NCBI RefSeq assembly: GCF_005938215.1
Contig: NZ_VCPD01000002.1
Location: 310,001-374,000, forward strand
Source of the DNA: Ruegeria sediminis
GTDB taxonomy: Bacteria; Pseudomonadota; Alphaproteobacteria; Rhodobacterales; Rhodobacteraceae
DNA length: 64,000 bases
Direction: 5' to 3'
The translations under genes and the position numbers were made by a program. This document shows, one piece after another, positions 1 to 8,918 of this stretch; the stretch's first letter is position 1; the number at the start of each line of letters is the position of its first letter. The notes under the pieces are model-generated. The model was not told the origin of the DNA, did not search any database, and saw nothing but the letters and a program-made list of their open reading frames with translations.

Positions 1-801
1 ACCTACCCCGGCACGATCCGGGGCGTTGGCGCGATTGCCAAGGCAGTCAGGACCCGCGCCGAAGATGCGTTCCAGCCGCGGGCCGCCGATATCGACGCCG
101 CCGCCCACGGCGCGGTGTCGCTGTTGATCAACACCCCCAACAATCCTACCGGCGTCATCTATTCCCGCGAAACACTCGAGAGCATCGCCGAGGTCTGCAA
201 GCGGCGCGACCTGTGGCTGATTTCGGACGAAGTCTACGATACTCAGGTCTGGGAAGGTGGGCATGTCTCTCCTCGCGCCCTGCCGGACATGGCCGAGCGC
301 ACGCTGGTCGTGGGTTCCATGTCCAAGTCCCACGCCATGACGGGATCGCGATGCGGCTGGATCGTGGCGCCGGCCGAGGTGATCGGGCACCTGATCAACC
401 TCGCGACCCATACGACCTATGGAGTGCCGGGCTTCATTCAGGACGCGGCAAGTTTCGCGCTGAGTTCCGGGCGTGAACTCGAAGACGAGATCTCCGAACC
501 CTTCCGACGCCGGCGCGCACTGGCGAGCGGCATACTTGGGCGTCAGAACGCGGTGACCATGATCCCCTCGCAGGGCGCGATGTACCTGATGCTCGACATT
601 CGCGCCACGGGTCTGACGGGCGAAGCCTTTGCCAACGCCCTGCTGGACAGCCATCACATCGCCGTCATGCCCGGAGAAAGCTTTGGCCGCGCAGCGGCAG
701 GGCATGTGCGTGTCGCGATGACGATCGAGGCTTTTGCCGCGGCATTGTCCACATTGTGCCAGTTCGCTTCGGTGCTTAGCGAACAGCGCGCGTTCGAATA
801 G
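1..801 (+). CDS. Class I/II aminotransferase, 5' end cut by window
   Basis: PLP-dependent fold-type I aminotransferase of unknown substrate. The frame is open from base 1, so the true start lies upstream; the first Met inside the window is not the start. Visible motifs are NTPNNPTG near visible residue 43 and SMSKSHAMTG with the Schiff-base lysine near residue 109, followed by an arginine-containing SRCGW segment. The last 266 residues are present and end in TAG. It lies 235 bases upstream of the MttB-family gene in the same direction, so the two may be functionally linked. Family is clear, substrate is not. Confidence 0.9.
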   Translation, partial: TYPGTIRGVGAIAKAVRTRAEDAFQPRAADIDAAAHGAVSLLINTPNNPTGVIYSRETLESIAEVCKRRDLWLISDEVYDTQVWEGGHVSPRALPDMAERTLVVGSMSKSHAMTGSRCGWIVAPAEVIGHLINLATHTTYGVPGFIQDAASFALSSGRELEDEISEPFRRRRALASGILGRQNAVTMIPSQGAMYLMLDIRATGLTGEAFANALLDSHHIAVMPGESFGRAAAGHVRVAMTIEAFAAALSTLCQFASVLSEQRAFE

Positions 802-904
802 CCCGGATCAAAGGAAACTCCCAAATCGACATGCCGTGAGGTCGCAAACAGGACAGATCGAGTGCGGCCCAGATGCAACATTCGGCTGAACAGGGAGGAG
901 CCGC

Positions 905-997
905 ATGCAGGGCGAGCAGTCGAAAATCTGCTTGGTCAGCCGCACGATCGGAGCGGATCGCGGGCGTGCGGCGCGTGGACGGCCAGGAAACGGTTGA
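905..997 (+). CDS. Possible 30-residue leader ORF upstream of mttB-like gene
   Basis: A short frame (starts MQGEQSKICL, ends RGRPGNG) preceded by an excellent Shine-Dalgarno, GGGAGGAG, a few bases before its ATG. It ends 39 bases before the MttB-family start, whose own ribosome site is weak. It could be a translated leader peptide that controls the downstream gene, or a chance ORF behind a purine-rich stretch. I recognise no family. Confidence 0.3.
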   Translation: MQGEQSKICLVSRTIGADRGRAARGRPGNG

Positions 998-1036
998 AGC
1001 CGCAACCCTTTCTTCAACTCCATACGGATACCCCAT

Positions 1037-2581
1037 ATGAACGATCAAACTCGGAGCATCTCCCGCACTGGAGGTCGCGCGGCCCGTCGTGCAGCCCGTG
1101 CCACGGCCCTTCCCGAACATCTGCGCCCGGTGCGCCCCGGACTTGAAGGCGGCTGGCTGAAACCGCTGACGCAAGAAGGGGTTGAACGGATTCACCATGC
1201 CGCGCTCGACGCTCTCGAACGGATCGGCCTTGCGGATGCGCCGCAAAGCGGCATCGACTACCTGACTGCCGCCGGCTGCATCTTAGGTGATGACGGTCGC
1301 ATCCGGTTTCCGCGGGCGCTGGTCGAGGACACGCTGGCCAAGGCGAACCGTTCCGTCACGTTATTCAGCCGCGACGGCAGGACCGACCTCGATCTCTCGG
1401 GCAAACGTGTGCACTACGGCACTGCCGGTGCGGCGGTTCACATGGTGGATGTCGATGGGCGGGAATACCGCGACTCGACGGTTCAGGACCTGCACGACGC
1501 CGCGCGCATCTGCGAAAACCTGGAAAATATCCATTTTGTACAACGTCCAATGGTCTGTCGTGACATTTTGGACAATCGGGAAATGGACCTGAACACGATC
1601 TATGCCTGCTGCTCGGGCACCTTCAAGCATGTCGGCACCTCGTTCACCGACCCCAGCTATGTCGCCCCCGCGATGGAACTGCTGCACATGATCGCCGGTG
1701 GCGAGGACAAGTGGCGCGAGCGGCCGTTCGTGTCGAACTCGAACTGCTTCGTGGTGCCGCCGATGAAGTTCGCCACCGAAAGCTGTCAGGTGATGGAGGA
1801 GTGCATCAAGGCCGGGATGCCGGTCCTGCTGCTGTCGGCGGGCATGGCGGGTGCGACGGCGCCTTCCACCGTGGCGGGCGCCATCGTGCAGGCGGTGGCC
1901 GAGTGCCTGGCGGGGCTGGTCTATGTCAATGCCGTGAAACCCGGCGCCCCGGCGGTCTTCGGCACCTGGCCCTTTGGCCTCGACCTGCGCACCGGCGCGA
2001 TGACCGTTGGGTCGGGCGAACAGGCGCTGCTGACGGCCGGCTGCGCCCAGATGCACCATTTCTACGACCTGCCCGGAGGCGCCGCCGCCGGGGCGTCGGA
2101 TTCGAAACTGCCCGACATGCAGGCCGGCTGGGAGCAGATGTGCTCGAACGTGATGGCGGGCCTCTCGGGCCTCAACATGGTGTACGAGGCGGCGGGGATG
2201 CACTCATCGCTGCTTGGCTTCTGCCACGAATCCCTGATCCTGGGCGACGATCTGATCGGTCAGGCGTTGCGTTGCGTACGCGGCATCGAAGTGACCGACG
2301 AAACCCTGGCGGTGGACCAGATCGCAGAGGTCTGCCTAGGCGGCAGCGGTCACTATCTGGGCACCGACCAGACCCTGGGTCGGATGCAGGCGGATTACGT
2401 CTATCCGACGCTTGGCGACCGAACCTCGCCCAAGGAATGGGTGGAACGGGGCAAGCCGGACCTGATCGAAAAGGCCGTGGCGCGGAAAAACCGGATACTG
2501 GCCGAGCGGTCGCCCGCGCGCTTCGATGCGGCGCTCGACGCCGAGATCCGCAAGCGGTTCAACATTCACTTGTCGTCGTAA
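1037..2581 (+). CDS. MttB-family corrinoid-dependent methyltransferase (non-pyrrolysine)
   Basis: 514 residues, the usual length for the trimethylamine methyltransferase (MttB) superfamily. Members transfer a methyl group from a quaternary or tertiary amine to a corrinoid protein. There is no in-frame TAG, so this is the non-pyrrolysine branch, which includes glycine betaine methyltransferases such as MtgB; the substrate here cannot be read from the sequence. The N-terminus (SGGRAARRAA-like, then LRPVRPGLEGG) is as I remember for marine alphaproteobacterial members. A matching corrinoid protein and a DUF1638 protein lie at about 29.2 and 31.2 kb. A hairpin follows the stop codon. Confidence 0.9.
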   Translation: MNDQTRSISRTGGRAARRAARATALPEHLRPVRPGLEGGWLKPLTQEGVERIHHAALDALERIGLADAPQSGIDYLTAAGCILGDDGRIRFPRALVEDTLAKANRSVTLFSRDGRTDLDLSGKRVHYGTAGAAVHMVDVDGREYRDSTVQDLHDAARICENLENIHFVQRPMVCRDILDNREMDLNTIYACCSGTFKHVGTSFTDPSYVAPAMELLHMIAGGEDKWRERPFVSNSNCFVVPPMKFATESCQVMEECIKAGMPVLLLSAGMAGATAPSTVAGAIVQAVAECLAGLVYVNAVKPGAPAVFGTWPFGLDLRTGAMTVGSGEQALLTAGCAQMHHFYDLPGGAAAGASDSKLPDMQAGWEQMCSNVMAGLSGLNMVYEAAGMHSSLLGFCHESLILGDDLIGQALRCVRGIEVTDETLAVDQIAEVCLGGSGHYLGTDQTLGRMQADYVYPTLGDRTSPKEWVERGKPDLIEKAVARKNRILAERSPARFDAALDAEIRKRFNIHLSS

Positions 2582-2590
2582 GTCATTGAA

Positions 2591-2625
2591 AACGGCGGCC
2601 CATCGTTCATGGGCCGCCGCAGTTT
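2591..2625. terminator. Hairpin between convergent genes
   Basis: Ten-base-pair stem GGCGGCCCAT/ATGGGCCGCC with a five-base loop. On the minus strand it is followed by GTTTTC, on the plus strand only by a short T run. It probably serves both converging transcripts. Confidence 0.7.
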
Positions 2626-2629
2626 CCGA

Positions 2630-2875
2630 TCAGCCGTCAGTGGCTGGCAGCAGCCCGGCTTCCTGCGCCGCGGCCACTTCATCCTGATCCAAAGAACCGT
2701 CGCCGTTCACATCCATACTGGCGAACTGCTCCGCTTCGAGATCAGGAATGACGGCCTGCAGTTCTTCGATTGTCAGCATTCCGTCGCCATTGGCATCGGC
2801 CGCCGACTGCGCAAGCGCCAAGGACGGAAGTCCCGCAGTGATTGCGGCGATCAGCGCCAGGTGTTGCGGTTTCAT
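2630..2875 (-). CDS. Small exported EF-hand protein
   Basis: 81 residues. A signal peptide covers about residues 1-22 (hydrophobic core, then ALA before QS). Two canonical EF-hand loops follow: DANGDGMLTIEE (27-38) and DVNGDGSLDQDE (55-66), each with Asp/Asn at positions 1, 3 and 5 and Glu at 12. It should therefore bind calcium in the periplasm or outside the cell. No partner is evident; it converges on the MttB-family gene across a shared hairpin. Confidence 0.85.
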   Translation of the reverse strand: MKPQHLALIAAITAGLPSLALAQSAADANGDGMLTIEELQAVIPDLEAEQFASMDVNGDGSLDQDEVAAAQEAGLLPATDG

Positions 2876-3111
2876 GTCAGTATCTCCTGGTTGAATTGCG
2901 TTTCTTTGTCCGGACTGGGACAGCTAAACCCGGTCAGACCACTTCGTCATCAGATTGAAGGATCGCGTCGGTGTCCGCGCCAAAGCCCGCCGGATCAGCC
3001 CCGTCGCCTGCGCGGCGTTCCGCGCGATGGACTGTCGGAATTGGCCATCAGCGGCTAACCCCCTACAACCATCGGGAGAAATGGCAGACCTTCGCTCAAA
3101 CAGGTCCGAGT

Positions 3112-3143
3112 CGGTGAAAAAGAAAGAGGGGGCCGAAGCCCCC
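3112..3143 (-). terminator. Rho-independent terminator on the minus strand
   Basis: Read on the minus strand: GGGGGC, TTCG loop, GCCCCC, then TCTTTCTTTTT. This is a textbook intrinsic terminator with a stable tetraloop. There is no coding gene directly upstream of it; the nearest minus-strand stop is 260 bases away at 3407, so it ends either a long 3' UTR or a separate RNA. Confidence 0.85.
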
Positions 3144-3398
3144 TGTCTAGTTTCGCCGTCCAAGCTCAATTCGTTGACCGCCCGGTGTTTTTTTGCCTGC
3201 GGCCTGGACGTCGTATGGGGCGAGCGCACCCGCCCCTGGTGCGAGTGGGAAGGACTGATATTCCGCCCCACCCTGTTCCCGGCAGAACACGGGCATGTTC
3301 CACCGAGTGGGATGGGGCGCCTTGGGTAAGTCTCAGGCACTGCCCCATCCCGGGTTTCGTCGGGGTCGGATCACCGAGGGAAATCCGGACCCCTACAC
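3114..3398 (-). ncRNA. Candidate structured RNA downstream of the nrdJ operon
   Basis: A gene-free stretch dense in inverted repeats, ending at the intrinsic terminator. On the minus strand: GGGGTC(C)GGAT/ATCCGACCCC (3362-3393); GGGATGGGGC/GCCCCATCCC enclosing GCCT/AGGC (about 3309-3351); GAACA/TGTTC near 3286-3300; and GGGGCG/CGCCCC near 3217-3237. An alternative long-range pairing of CGCCCCA-CCC with GGGTGGGGCG gives a rod with an internal bubble, a shape typical of 6S RNA. I cannot place it in a known family: tmRNA tag, SRP loop and RNase P core motifs are absent. The strand is chosen from the terminator; the 5' end is unknown. Confidence 0.4.
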
Positions 3399-3406
3399 GC
3401 CACTTG

Positions 3407-3676
3407 TTAATGGCGCGATCTCAATACAAAGCTGACCGGTATCGACCTTTCGCAAGACTGGCGATCTGTAGCAGTCACTGGTTTTAGGCACCGCATACGC
3501 ATTCCAACGTCTGCTTGAACTCCAGATTCCTCGAGAAATATTTCCAGTTTGTTAGCGTTGTTTCTGTTTTCACACAGAAAGCCATACGGTACGGGCAGAT
3601 CAGTCTCATCTCCTTCGCAATCTATCTGAAACTGCCGAGTTTCGCTTTCAATTCGATAGAAGCCGGTCACCTTCAT
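3407..3676 (-). CDS. Small protein of unknown function, co-transcribed with nrdJ
   Basis: 89 residues, begins MKVTGFYRIE; no family recognised. It starts 10 bases after the nrdJ stop, and its strong ribosome site (GAGGAG) overlaps that stop codon, so it is almost certainly the second gene of the nrdJ operon. The protein is soluble and acidic in its first half (QIDCEGDETDLPVPYGF), with a basic tail. A hairpin follows the stop codon at 3362-3393. A role linked to class II ribonucleotide reductase is suggested by position only. Confidence 0.7.
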   Translation of the reverse strand: MKVTGFYRIESETRQFQIDCEGDETDLPVPYGFLCENRNNANKLEIFLEESGVQADVGMRMRCLKPVTATDRQSCERSIPVSFVLRSRH

Positions 3677-3686
3677 CTTTTTCTCC

Positions 3687-6600
3687 TCAGCTACACCCGC
3701 TCGTCGCTCCGCAGGTGTTGCACTTCATGCAGGTGCCGTTGCGCACCAGCGTGTAGTTGCCGCATTCGCCGCAGGGGTCGCCCTCGTACCCCTGCATCTT
3801 GGCCTTGGTGCGGGCGTCCATGGCGCCCGTCGCCACGGTTTCCGTCGCGATGACGGTTTCAGAGGTGCTGGCCTGGAAGGCCGCCGCGGCGTCCGCCATG
3901 CCGCCGAAGCCGCTGTGCGAGGTATTGAACACCGCCAGTTCCTGCGGCAGGCGCTTGCGGAGATAACCGGTCGAACTGATTTGCTTCAGCACTTCCAACG
4001 ACCTGGAGGCCGCGGTTTCACTGATTTCGCTGACGTTCGACACGCCCTCTTCCTCGCCCCGGCCCAGGTCGTCAAAGGTGGCGCCTTCGGGTTTCACATG
4101 GGCCAGATCGGTGCGGTCAAGGTAGCTGACCGCCAGTTCGCGGAAGATGTAGTCGAGGATCGAAGTGGCGTTCTTGATCGAGTCGTTGCCCTGCACCATC
4201 CCCGCCGGTTCGAACTTGGTGAAGGTGAAGGCGTCGACGAATTCCTCGAGCGGCACGCCATATTGCAGGCCGACCGACACCGCGATGGCGAAGTTGTTCA
4301 TCATTGCCCGAAAGCCGGCGCCTTCCTTGTGCATGTCGATGAAGATCTCGCCCAGCGAACCGTCCGCGAATTCACCGGTCCGCAGATAGACCTTGTGCCC
4401 GCCGACGATGGCCTTTTGCGTATAGCCCTTGCGCCTGTGCGGCAGCTTTTCGCGGTGGCTGCGGATGATCTCCTTGACCACGACCTTTTCGATGACCTTC
4501 TCGGCCAGCGTGATCGCCTTTTCCTGCGGCGTGCCGCTTTCCAGCGTCTCGGCCGCGTCGTCGTCATCCTCGACCAGCGCCGCCGCCAGGGGTTGGCTCA
4601 GCTTGGAACCGTCGCGGTAAAGCGCGTTGGCCTTGATGCCAAGCGACCAGCTGAGTTCGTAGGCCTTTTGGCAATCCTCGATGGTCGCGTTGTTCGGCAT
4701 GTTGATCGTTTTGGAGATCGCGCCCGAGATGAAGCTTTGCGCCGCCGCCATCATGGTGATGTGGCTATCGACGCTGAGGAACCGCTTGCCTTTCTTGCCG
4801 CAGGCGTTGGCGCAGTCGAAGATTGCGTAATGCTCGGGTTTCAGGTGCGGCGCGCCCTCAAGGGTCATGGTGCCGCAGACATGATCGTTGGCCGCCTCGA
4901 TGTCCTTGCGGGTGAAACCCAGGTGGCGGAGCAGGTCGAAGGTCGGGTCGTTCAGCTTGGACGCCGGGATGCCCAGAACACCGGTGCAGAACTCTTCGCC
5001 CAGGGTCCACTGGTTGAAGACGAAGCGGATGTCGAAGGCCGATCCCAGCGCCTCGTCGATCTTGCGCAGCTCATTCGGGCCGAAGCCGTGGCCGGTCAGC
5101 GAGGTGTGGTTGATCCCCGGCGCGTTGCCGATGGTTCCGTGGCCGACGGCATAGGACACGATCTCTTCGATCTGAGAACTGGAATAGCCCAGCTTTTCCA
5201 GCGCCGAAGGAACCGAGCGGTTGATGATCTTGAAGTAGCCGCCGCCCGCCAGTTTCTTGAACTTGACCAGGGCGAAGTCGGGCTCGATCCCAGTGGTGTC
5301 GCAGTCCATCACCAGGCCGATGGTGCCGGTGGGCGCGATCACCGTGGCCTGCGCGTTGCGGTAGCCGTTCTTTTCACCGAGGCTCAGCGCGTCGTCCCAA
5401 GAGCTCATGGCCAGTTCGACGAGGCGCTTGTCGGGACAGTTTGCGTGATCCAGCGGGACCGGCTTGACGCTCAGCTTTTCATAGCCTTCTGCGACGCCTT
5501 GCGCGGCGCGGCGATGGTTGCGGATGACGCGCAGCATGTGGTCGGCGTTGCGTTCGTATCCGGCGAAGGGACCGAGTTCTCCGGCGATCTCGGCCGAGGT
5601 GGCGTAAGCCACGCCGGTCATTATCGCGGTCAGCGCGCCGCAGATCGCCCGGCCTTCGGGCGAGTCATAGCCGTAGCCCATGTTCATCAGCAGGCCGCCG
5701 ATATTGGCGTAGCCCAGACCCAGGGTGCGGAAATCGTAGGAAAGCTGCGCGATCTCCTTGGACGGGAACTGCGCCATCATCACCGAAATTTCCAGCGTCA
5801 GCGTCCAGAGCCGGGCGGCGTGCATGTAGTCCTCGGCCTGGAACTCGCCGTCCTTGAGGAAGGTCAGCAGGTTCATCGATGCCAGGTTGCAGGCGGTGTC
5901 GTCGAGGAACATGTACTCGGAGCACGGGTTCGAGCCGCGGATCGGACCGTCTTCGGGGCAGGTGTGCCACTCGTTCACGGTGTCATGGTACTGGATGCCG
6001 GGGTCTGCGCAGGCCCAGGCGGCATGGCCGACCTTTTCCCACAAGTCGCGCGCCTTGACCGTCTTGGCGACCTTGCCGTCGACACGGTTGATCAGTTCCC
6101 AGTCCGCGTCCTTTTCGACCGCCTTGAGGAAGGCGTTGGTCACGCGGATCGAGTTGTTGGAATTCTGCCCCGACACGGTGCTGTAGGCATCGCTGTCCCA
6201 GTCGGTGTCGTAGGTCGGGAATTCGATGCTGTCATGGCCCTGCCGGGCGTAATCCAGCACGCGCTTGATGTAGGTTTCAGGAATCGCGACCTTTTTCGCC
6301 TCGCGGATGGCGGACTTGAGGCCGTCATTGGTATTGGGGTCATAGGCGTCGTCTTGAACGCCGTCCCAGGAGCGGATGGCCTCGAAAATGCCGTTCAGCA
6401 TCTTTTCGTGCATTTTCGAACCGGCTACGATCGAGGCCACCTTCTGCTCTTCGATCACCTTCCATTCGATGAATTGCTCGATGTCAGGGTGATCTGCATC
6501 GACGATCACCATCTTCGCTGCTCGACGGGTTGTCCCGCCTGATTTGATCGCGCCTGCGGCGCGGTCGCCGATCTTGAGAAAGCCCATGAGACCCGAGGAC

Positions 6601-7325
6601 TTGCCGCCGCCGGACAGCGCCTCGCCTTCGGCGCGCAGGTGCGAGAAGTTCGTTCCGGTGCCAGAGCCATATTTGAACAGGCGCGCCTCGCGCACCCAGA
6701 GGTCCATGATGCCGCCGTCGTTCACCAGGTCGTCGTTGACCGACTGGATGAAGCAGGCATGCGGCTGCGGATGCTCGTAGGCCGACTTCGATTTGGTCAG
6801 CTTGCCGGTCTGGTGGTCGACATAGTGATGCCCCTGCGCCGGCCCGTCGATTCCATAGGCCCAGTGCAGGCCGGTGTTGAACCATTGCGGCGAGTTCGGC
6901 GCGGCGCGTTGGGTTGCCAGCATGTAGCGCATCTCGTCGAAATAGGCGCGCGCATCTTCCTCGGTCGAGAAATAGCCGCCTTTCCAACCCCAATAAGCCC
7001 ATGCACCGGCAAGGCGGTCGAATACCTGCTTGGACGAGGTTTCGCCCCCGAATTCGGCCCCGTCTTCGGGCACCGAGCGCCACAGAAATTCGGGCACACC
7101 CTTTTCTTTGACCTTCTTCAGGCGCGAAGGAACACCGGCCTTTCGGAAATATTTCTGAGCGATCACGTCGCTGGCAACCTGGCTCCAACGGGCTGGCACT
7201 TCGATCTCGTCCAGCCGGAATACGATGGTGCCATCCGGGTTGCGAATCTCGGAAGTCGCGGAGATGAACTCCAACTCCGCATATGCGTCCTGCCCTGCCT
7301 TCGTGAACTTTCTATCAATCTTCAT
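3687..7325 (-). CDS. nrdJ: Adenosylcobalamin-dependent (class II) ribonucleotide reductase
   Basis: 1212 residues; reduces ribonucleotides to deoxyribonucleotides using a cobalamin-derived radical, without oxygen or a second radical subunit. Visible: the first active-site cysteine in ACFIQSV (near residue 189), the N-x-C-x-E catalytic set in NPCSE (near residue 465) followed by DDTACNLAS, and a C-terminal cysteine-rich tail (CGECGNY...CMKCNTCG) resembling a zinc ribbon. The start is placed at MKIDRKF rather than the ATG 24 bases upstream, because known homologues start there; AGGGCGG lies before it. It is followed by a small gene 10 bases downstream. No B12 riboswitch was found upstream. Confidence 0.97.
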   Translation of the reverse strand: MKIDRKFTKAGQDAYAELEFISATSEIRNPDGTIVFRLDEIEVPARWSQVASDVIAQKYFRKAGVPSRLKKVKEKGVPEFLWRSVPEDGAEFGGETSSKQVFDRLAGAWAYWGWKGGYFSTEEDARAYFDEMRYMLATQRAAPNSPQWFNTGLHWAYGIDGPAQGHHYVDHQTGKLTKSKSAYEHPQPHACFIQSVNDDLVNDGGIMDLWVREARLFKYGSGTGTNFSHLRAEGEALSGGGKSSGLMGFLKIGDRAAGAIKSGGTTRRAAKMVIVDADHPDIEQFIEWKVIEEQKVASIVAGSKMHEKMLNGIFEAIRSWDGVQDDAYDPNTNDGLKSAIREAKKVAIPETYIKRVLDYARQGHDSIEFPTYDTDWDSDAYSTVSGQNSNNSIRVTNAFLKAVEKDADWELINRVDGKVAKTVKARDLWEKVGHAAWACADPGIQYHDTVNEWHTCPEDGPIRGSNPCSEYMFLDDTACNLASMNLLTFLKDGEFQAEDYMHAARLWTLTLEISVMMAQFPSKEIAQLSYDFRTLGLGYANIGGLLMNMGYGYDSPEGRAICGALTAIMTGVAYATSAEIAGELGPFAGYERNADHMLRVIRNHRRAAQGVAEGYEKLSVKPVPLDHANCPDKRLVELAMSSWDDALSLGEKNGYRNAQATVIAPTGTIGLVMDCDTTGIEPDFALVKFKKLAGGGYFKIINRSVPSALEKLGYSSSQIEEIVSYAVGHGTIGNAPGINHTSLTGHGFGPNELRKIDEALGSAFDIRFVFNQWTLGEEFCTGVLGIPASKLNDPTFDLLRHLGFTRKDIEAANDHVCGTMTLEGAPHLKPEHYAIFDCANACGKKGKRFLSVDSHITMMAAAQSFISGAISKTINMPNNATIEDCQKAYELSWSLGIKANALYRDGSKLSQPLAAALVEDDDDAAETLESGTPQEKAITLAEKVIEKVVVKEIIRSHREKLPHRRKGYTQKAIVGGHKVYLRTGEFADGSLGEIFIDMHKEGAGFRAMMNNFAIAVSVGLQYGVPLEEFVDAFTFTKFEPAGMVQGNDSIKNATSILDYIFRELAVSYLDRTDLAHVKPEGATFDDLGRGEEEGVSNVSEISETAASRSLEVLKQISSTGYLRKRLPQELAVFNTSHSGFGGMADAAAAFQASTSETVIATETVATGAMDARTKAKMQGYEGDPCGECGNYTLVRNGTCMKCNTCGATSGCS

Positions 7326-7878
7326 GTCCGCCGCCCTAGCTTCAACCAACTTCGCTTCCGGTCAATTCGACCGTGAAAAACCCGAATTACGTCTTCCGTA
7401 CCGGTCGCCGCATCACGCAGGACAAAGAAACCCCGACGCTGCGAACCGCAGCGCATGACCGACATGCGGTCAAACGAAACCTTGGTATTCTCTCCGTCCC
7501 TCGCCTGCTGCCTTTCTGGTCATTCCCTACCAGATTTAGTGGCAGCTGATCCGGCTCCCACAATCTGACGTATGTCCCCATATCAGGTCAACGGCATTTT
7601 TCCGCCTTGAGGGCAATCTTTTCTGTTGACCCGCAAGGCCGGGAATCGGCGCCGCAGGTTATTCCCGATTCCTCCACAGGGTTTTCCTCAGTGGCATTTC
7701 ACCGGCATCGGCAAAGCGCATTTCGATTTTCCCGTTTGCTGGGGGGTGCTTACGGCAAGGAATGAAAACCCTGCAAAAACCGCACACAATTTCAGCGCAA
7801 ACAGAATCACTGTCGCTCGCGGCCCGGCGATGTCCTAAAGTTCGGGATACGTGACATCATTATTTGGATTTTCCGGCC
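7326..7878. other. Long intergenic region between divergent nrdJ and a lipoprotein gene
   Basis: About 550 bases with no convincing gene. On the minus strand there is a possible nrdJ promoter (TTGACC, 17 bases, TCAGAT) near 7560-7590. A 7-bp hairpin CGCTGCG/CGCAGCG (7438-7454), followed by TCGGGGTTTCTTTG, lies about 110 bases before the nrdJ start. The 64-residue frame at 7387-7581 looks spurious. The plus-strand half holds no recognisable motif. Confidence 0.4.
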
Positions 7879-8313
7879 ATGCGCGCGCTCTGGAGTCTTC
7901 CCGTCATGGCCGCAATCGTGGCCTGCACACCACAACATGAGGGAATCTCGTCGCGCAGCGCGCAGTTCTCCGAGTTTCCCGCGGATCTCTTCACTGCCTT
8001 CGAGGCGGCCTGCAACGATCCCGGCGAGGAGTTCCGGCGCATCAGCCAGACCAGTACCGAATGCCGGCAGCTGCTGTCGCCGGAAACGACCGCCTATCTT
8101 ATCCTCAACTTCGACGGGTACCCGCAAAAATTGCCGAAAAGCGTCATGCAGCTGAGTTCGGTCAAGAACCAGGGAGGGTATCAGGTGGACGCGGACATGT
8201 TCCTGCTGATTCCGCAAAAGTCGGGCAGGACACTCAAGGTCGCCATCGAAAGCCCGACGCTGGACCGGAAACTCACGCGGCTTTACCAAGTGGCGGGAGG
8301 GACCCCGGTCTGA
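7879..8313 (+). CDS. Putative lipoprotein of unknown function
   Basis: 144 residues from the ATG; a TTG 15 bases upstream is the alternative start. The first 15 residues (MRALWSLPVMAAIVA) followed by Cys16 read as a short lipoprotein signal, so the mature protein is probably lipid-anchored. The rest is soluble with three further cysteines in the first half (ACNDPG, TECRQ). I recognise no domain. It stands alone, followed by an opposed tRNA gene. Confidence 0.65.
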   Translation: MRALWSLPVMAAIVACTPQHEGISSRSAQFSEFPADLFTAFEAACNDPGEEFRRISQTSTECRQLLSPETTAYLILNFDGYPQKLPKSVMQLSSVKNQGGYQVDADMFLLIPQKSGRTLKVAIESPTLDRKLTRLYQVAGGTPV

Positions 8314-8321
8314 TCGGAAAG

Positions 8322-8398
8322 TGGTCGGGGCGGCGAGATTCGAACTCACGACCCCCTGTACCCAAAACAGGTGCGCTACCAGACTGCGCCACGCCCCG
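8322..8398 (-). tRNA. tRNA-Pro (TGG)
   Basis: 77 bases including encoded CCA. Acceptor CGGGGCG pairs with CGCCCCG. The anticodon arm CCTGT-TTTGGGT-ACAGG gives anticodon TGG, and the T arm has GTTCGAATC. Confidence 0.95.
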
Positions 8399-8441
8399 GA
8401 CCGTGCGCCTTCCTAACGGCGCGATCCGGGTTTGAAAAGAC

Positions 8442-8909
8442 CTAACAGGGCCAGATCGCGGGACCTTGGGCAAAAATCTCGTGCCGAAGCACGGTGCCGG
8501 GGGCGATGGCGTAGCGGGCAGCCAGCCCGGCATTGACCTCGAGCACCGCAAAGACAGCTTCACCGCCATCGATCGGGGTCACGTCACCGGGAATCGCACC
8601 GTGATGCACGCGCGTCACGACGCCGGTGCGATCGACGAAAATCATGTCGAGCGGGATCAGCGTGTTCTTCATCCAGAAGGCAACCGGCTGCGGAGGGTCG
8701 AAAACGAACAGCATTCCCGACCGGTCGGGCATGGGTTCGCGGAACATCAGGCCCTTGGACCTCTCCTGCGGGGTAACCGCCAATTCGATGTTGAAGCGAA
8801 TCTGCGCCAGTTCGTTCTTCAGATCAACGACCTCGGGGGAACAGGCGGCGGCGGCCATCCCGGCCCAGACCTGCGTGATCAGGGCCAGAGTTGCGAACAG
8901 ACCTTTCAT
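8442..8909 (-). CDS. Exported DUF192 family protein
   Basis: 155 residues. An N-terminal signal peptide (about 1-22, ending AAA before CS) precedes a DUF192 domain, recognised from MFREPMPDRSGMLFVF, the FWMKNTLIPLDMIFVD block and the conserved C-terminal VLEVNAG. The family has no firmly assigned biochemical role. It starts 10 bases after the stop of the double cold-shock gene, so they are probably one operon reading toward tRNA-Pro. Confidence 0.9.
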   Translation of the reverse strand: MKGLFATLALITQVWAGMAAAACSPEVVDLKNELAQIRFNIELAVTPQERSKGLMFREPMPDRSGMLFVFDPPQPVAFWMKNTLIPLDMIFVDRTGVVTRVHHGAIPGDVTPIDGGEAVFAVLEVNAGLAARYAIAPGTVLRHEIFAQGPAIWPC

Positions 8910-8918
8910 GGCGGTGAC

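Noticed and set aside
1037-2581. Possible pyrrolysine codon in the MttB-family gene
   Set aside because: The frame is open over all 514 codons; every TAG in the region is out of frame. It is the non-pyrrolysine type.
3309-3345. TPP-riboswitch-like CTGAGA followed by TACCC on the minus strand
   Set aside because: The second half of the THI element (pyrophosphate-binding part) is missing and no thiamine gene follows.
3374-3393. Resemblance of GAGGGAAATCCGG to the RNase P RNA core
   Set aside because: The match is imperfect and the other universally conserved RNase P segments are absent nearby.
3915-6542. Very long plus-strand open frame (875 codons) opposite nrdJ
   Set aside because: It is the antisense shadow of a highly conserved GC-rich gene; no motif, no start signals.
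7326-7640. Cobalamin riboswitch upstream of nrdJ
   Set aside because: No B12 box or conserved core found on the minus strand.
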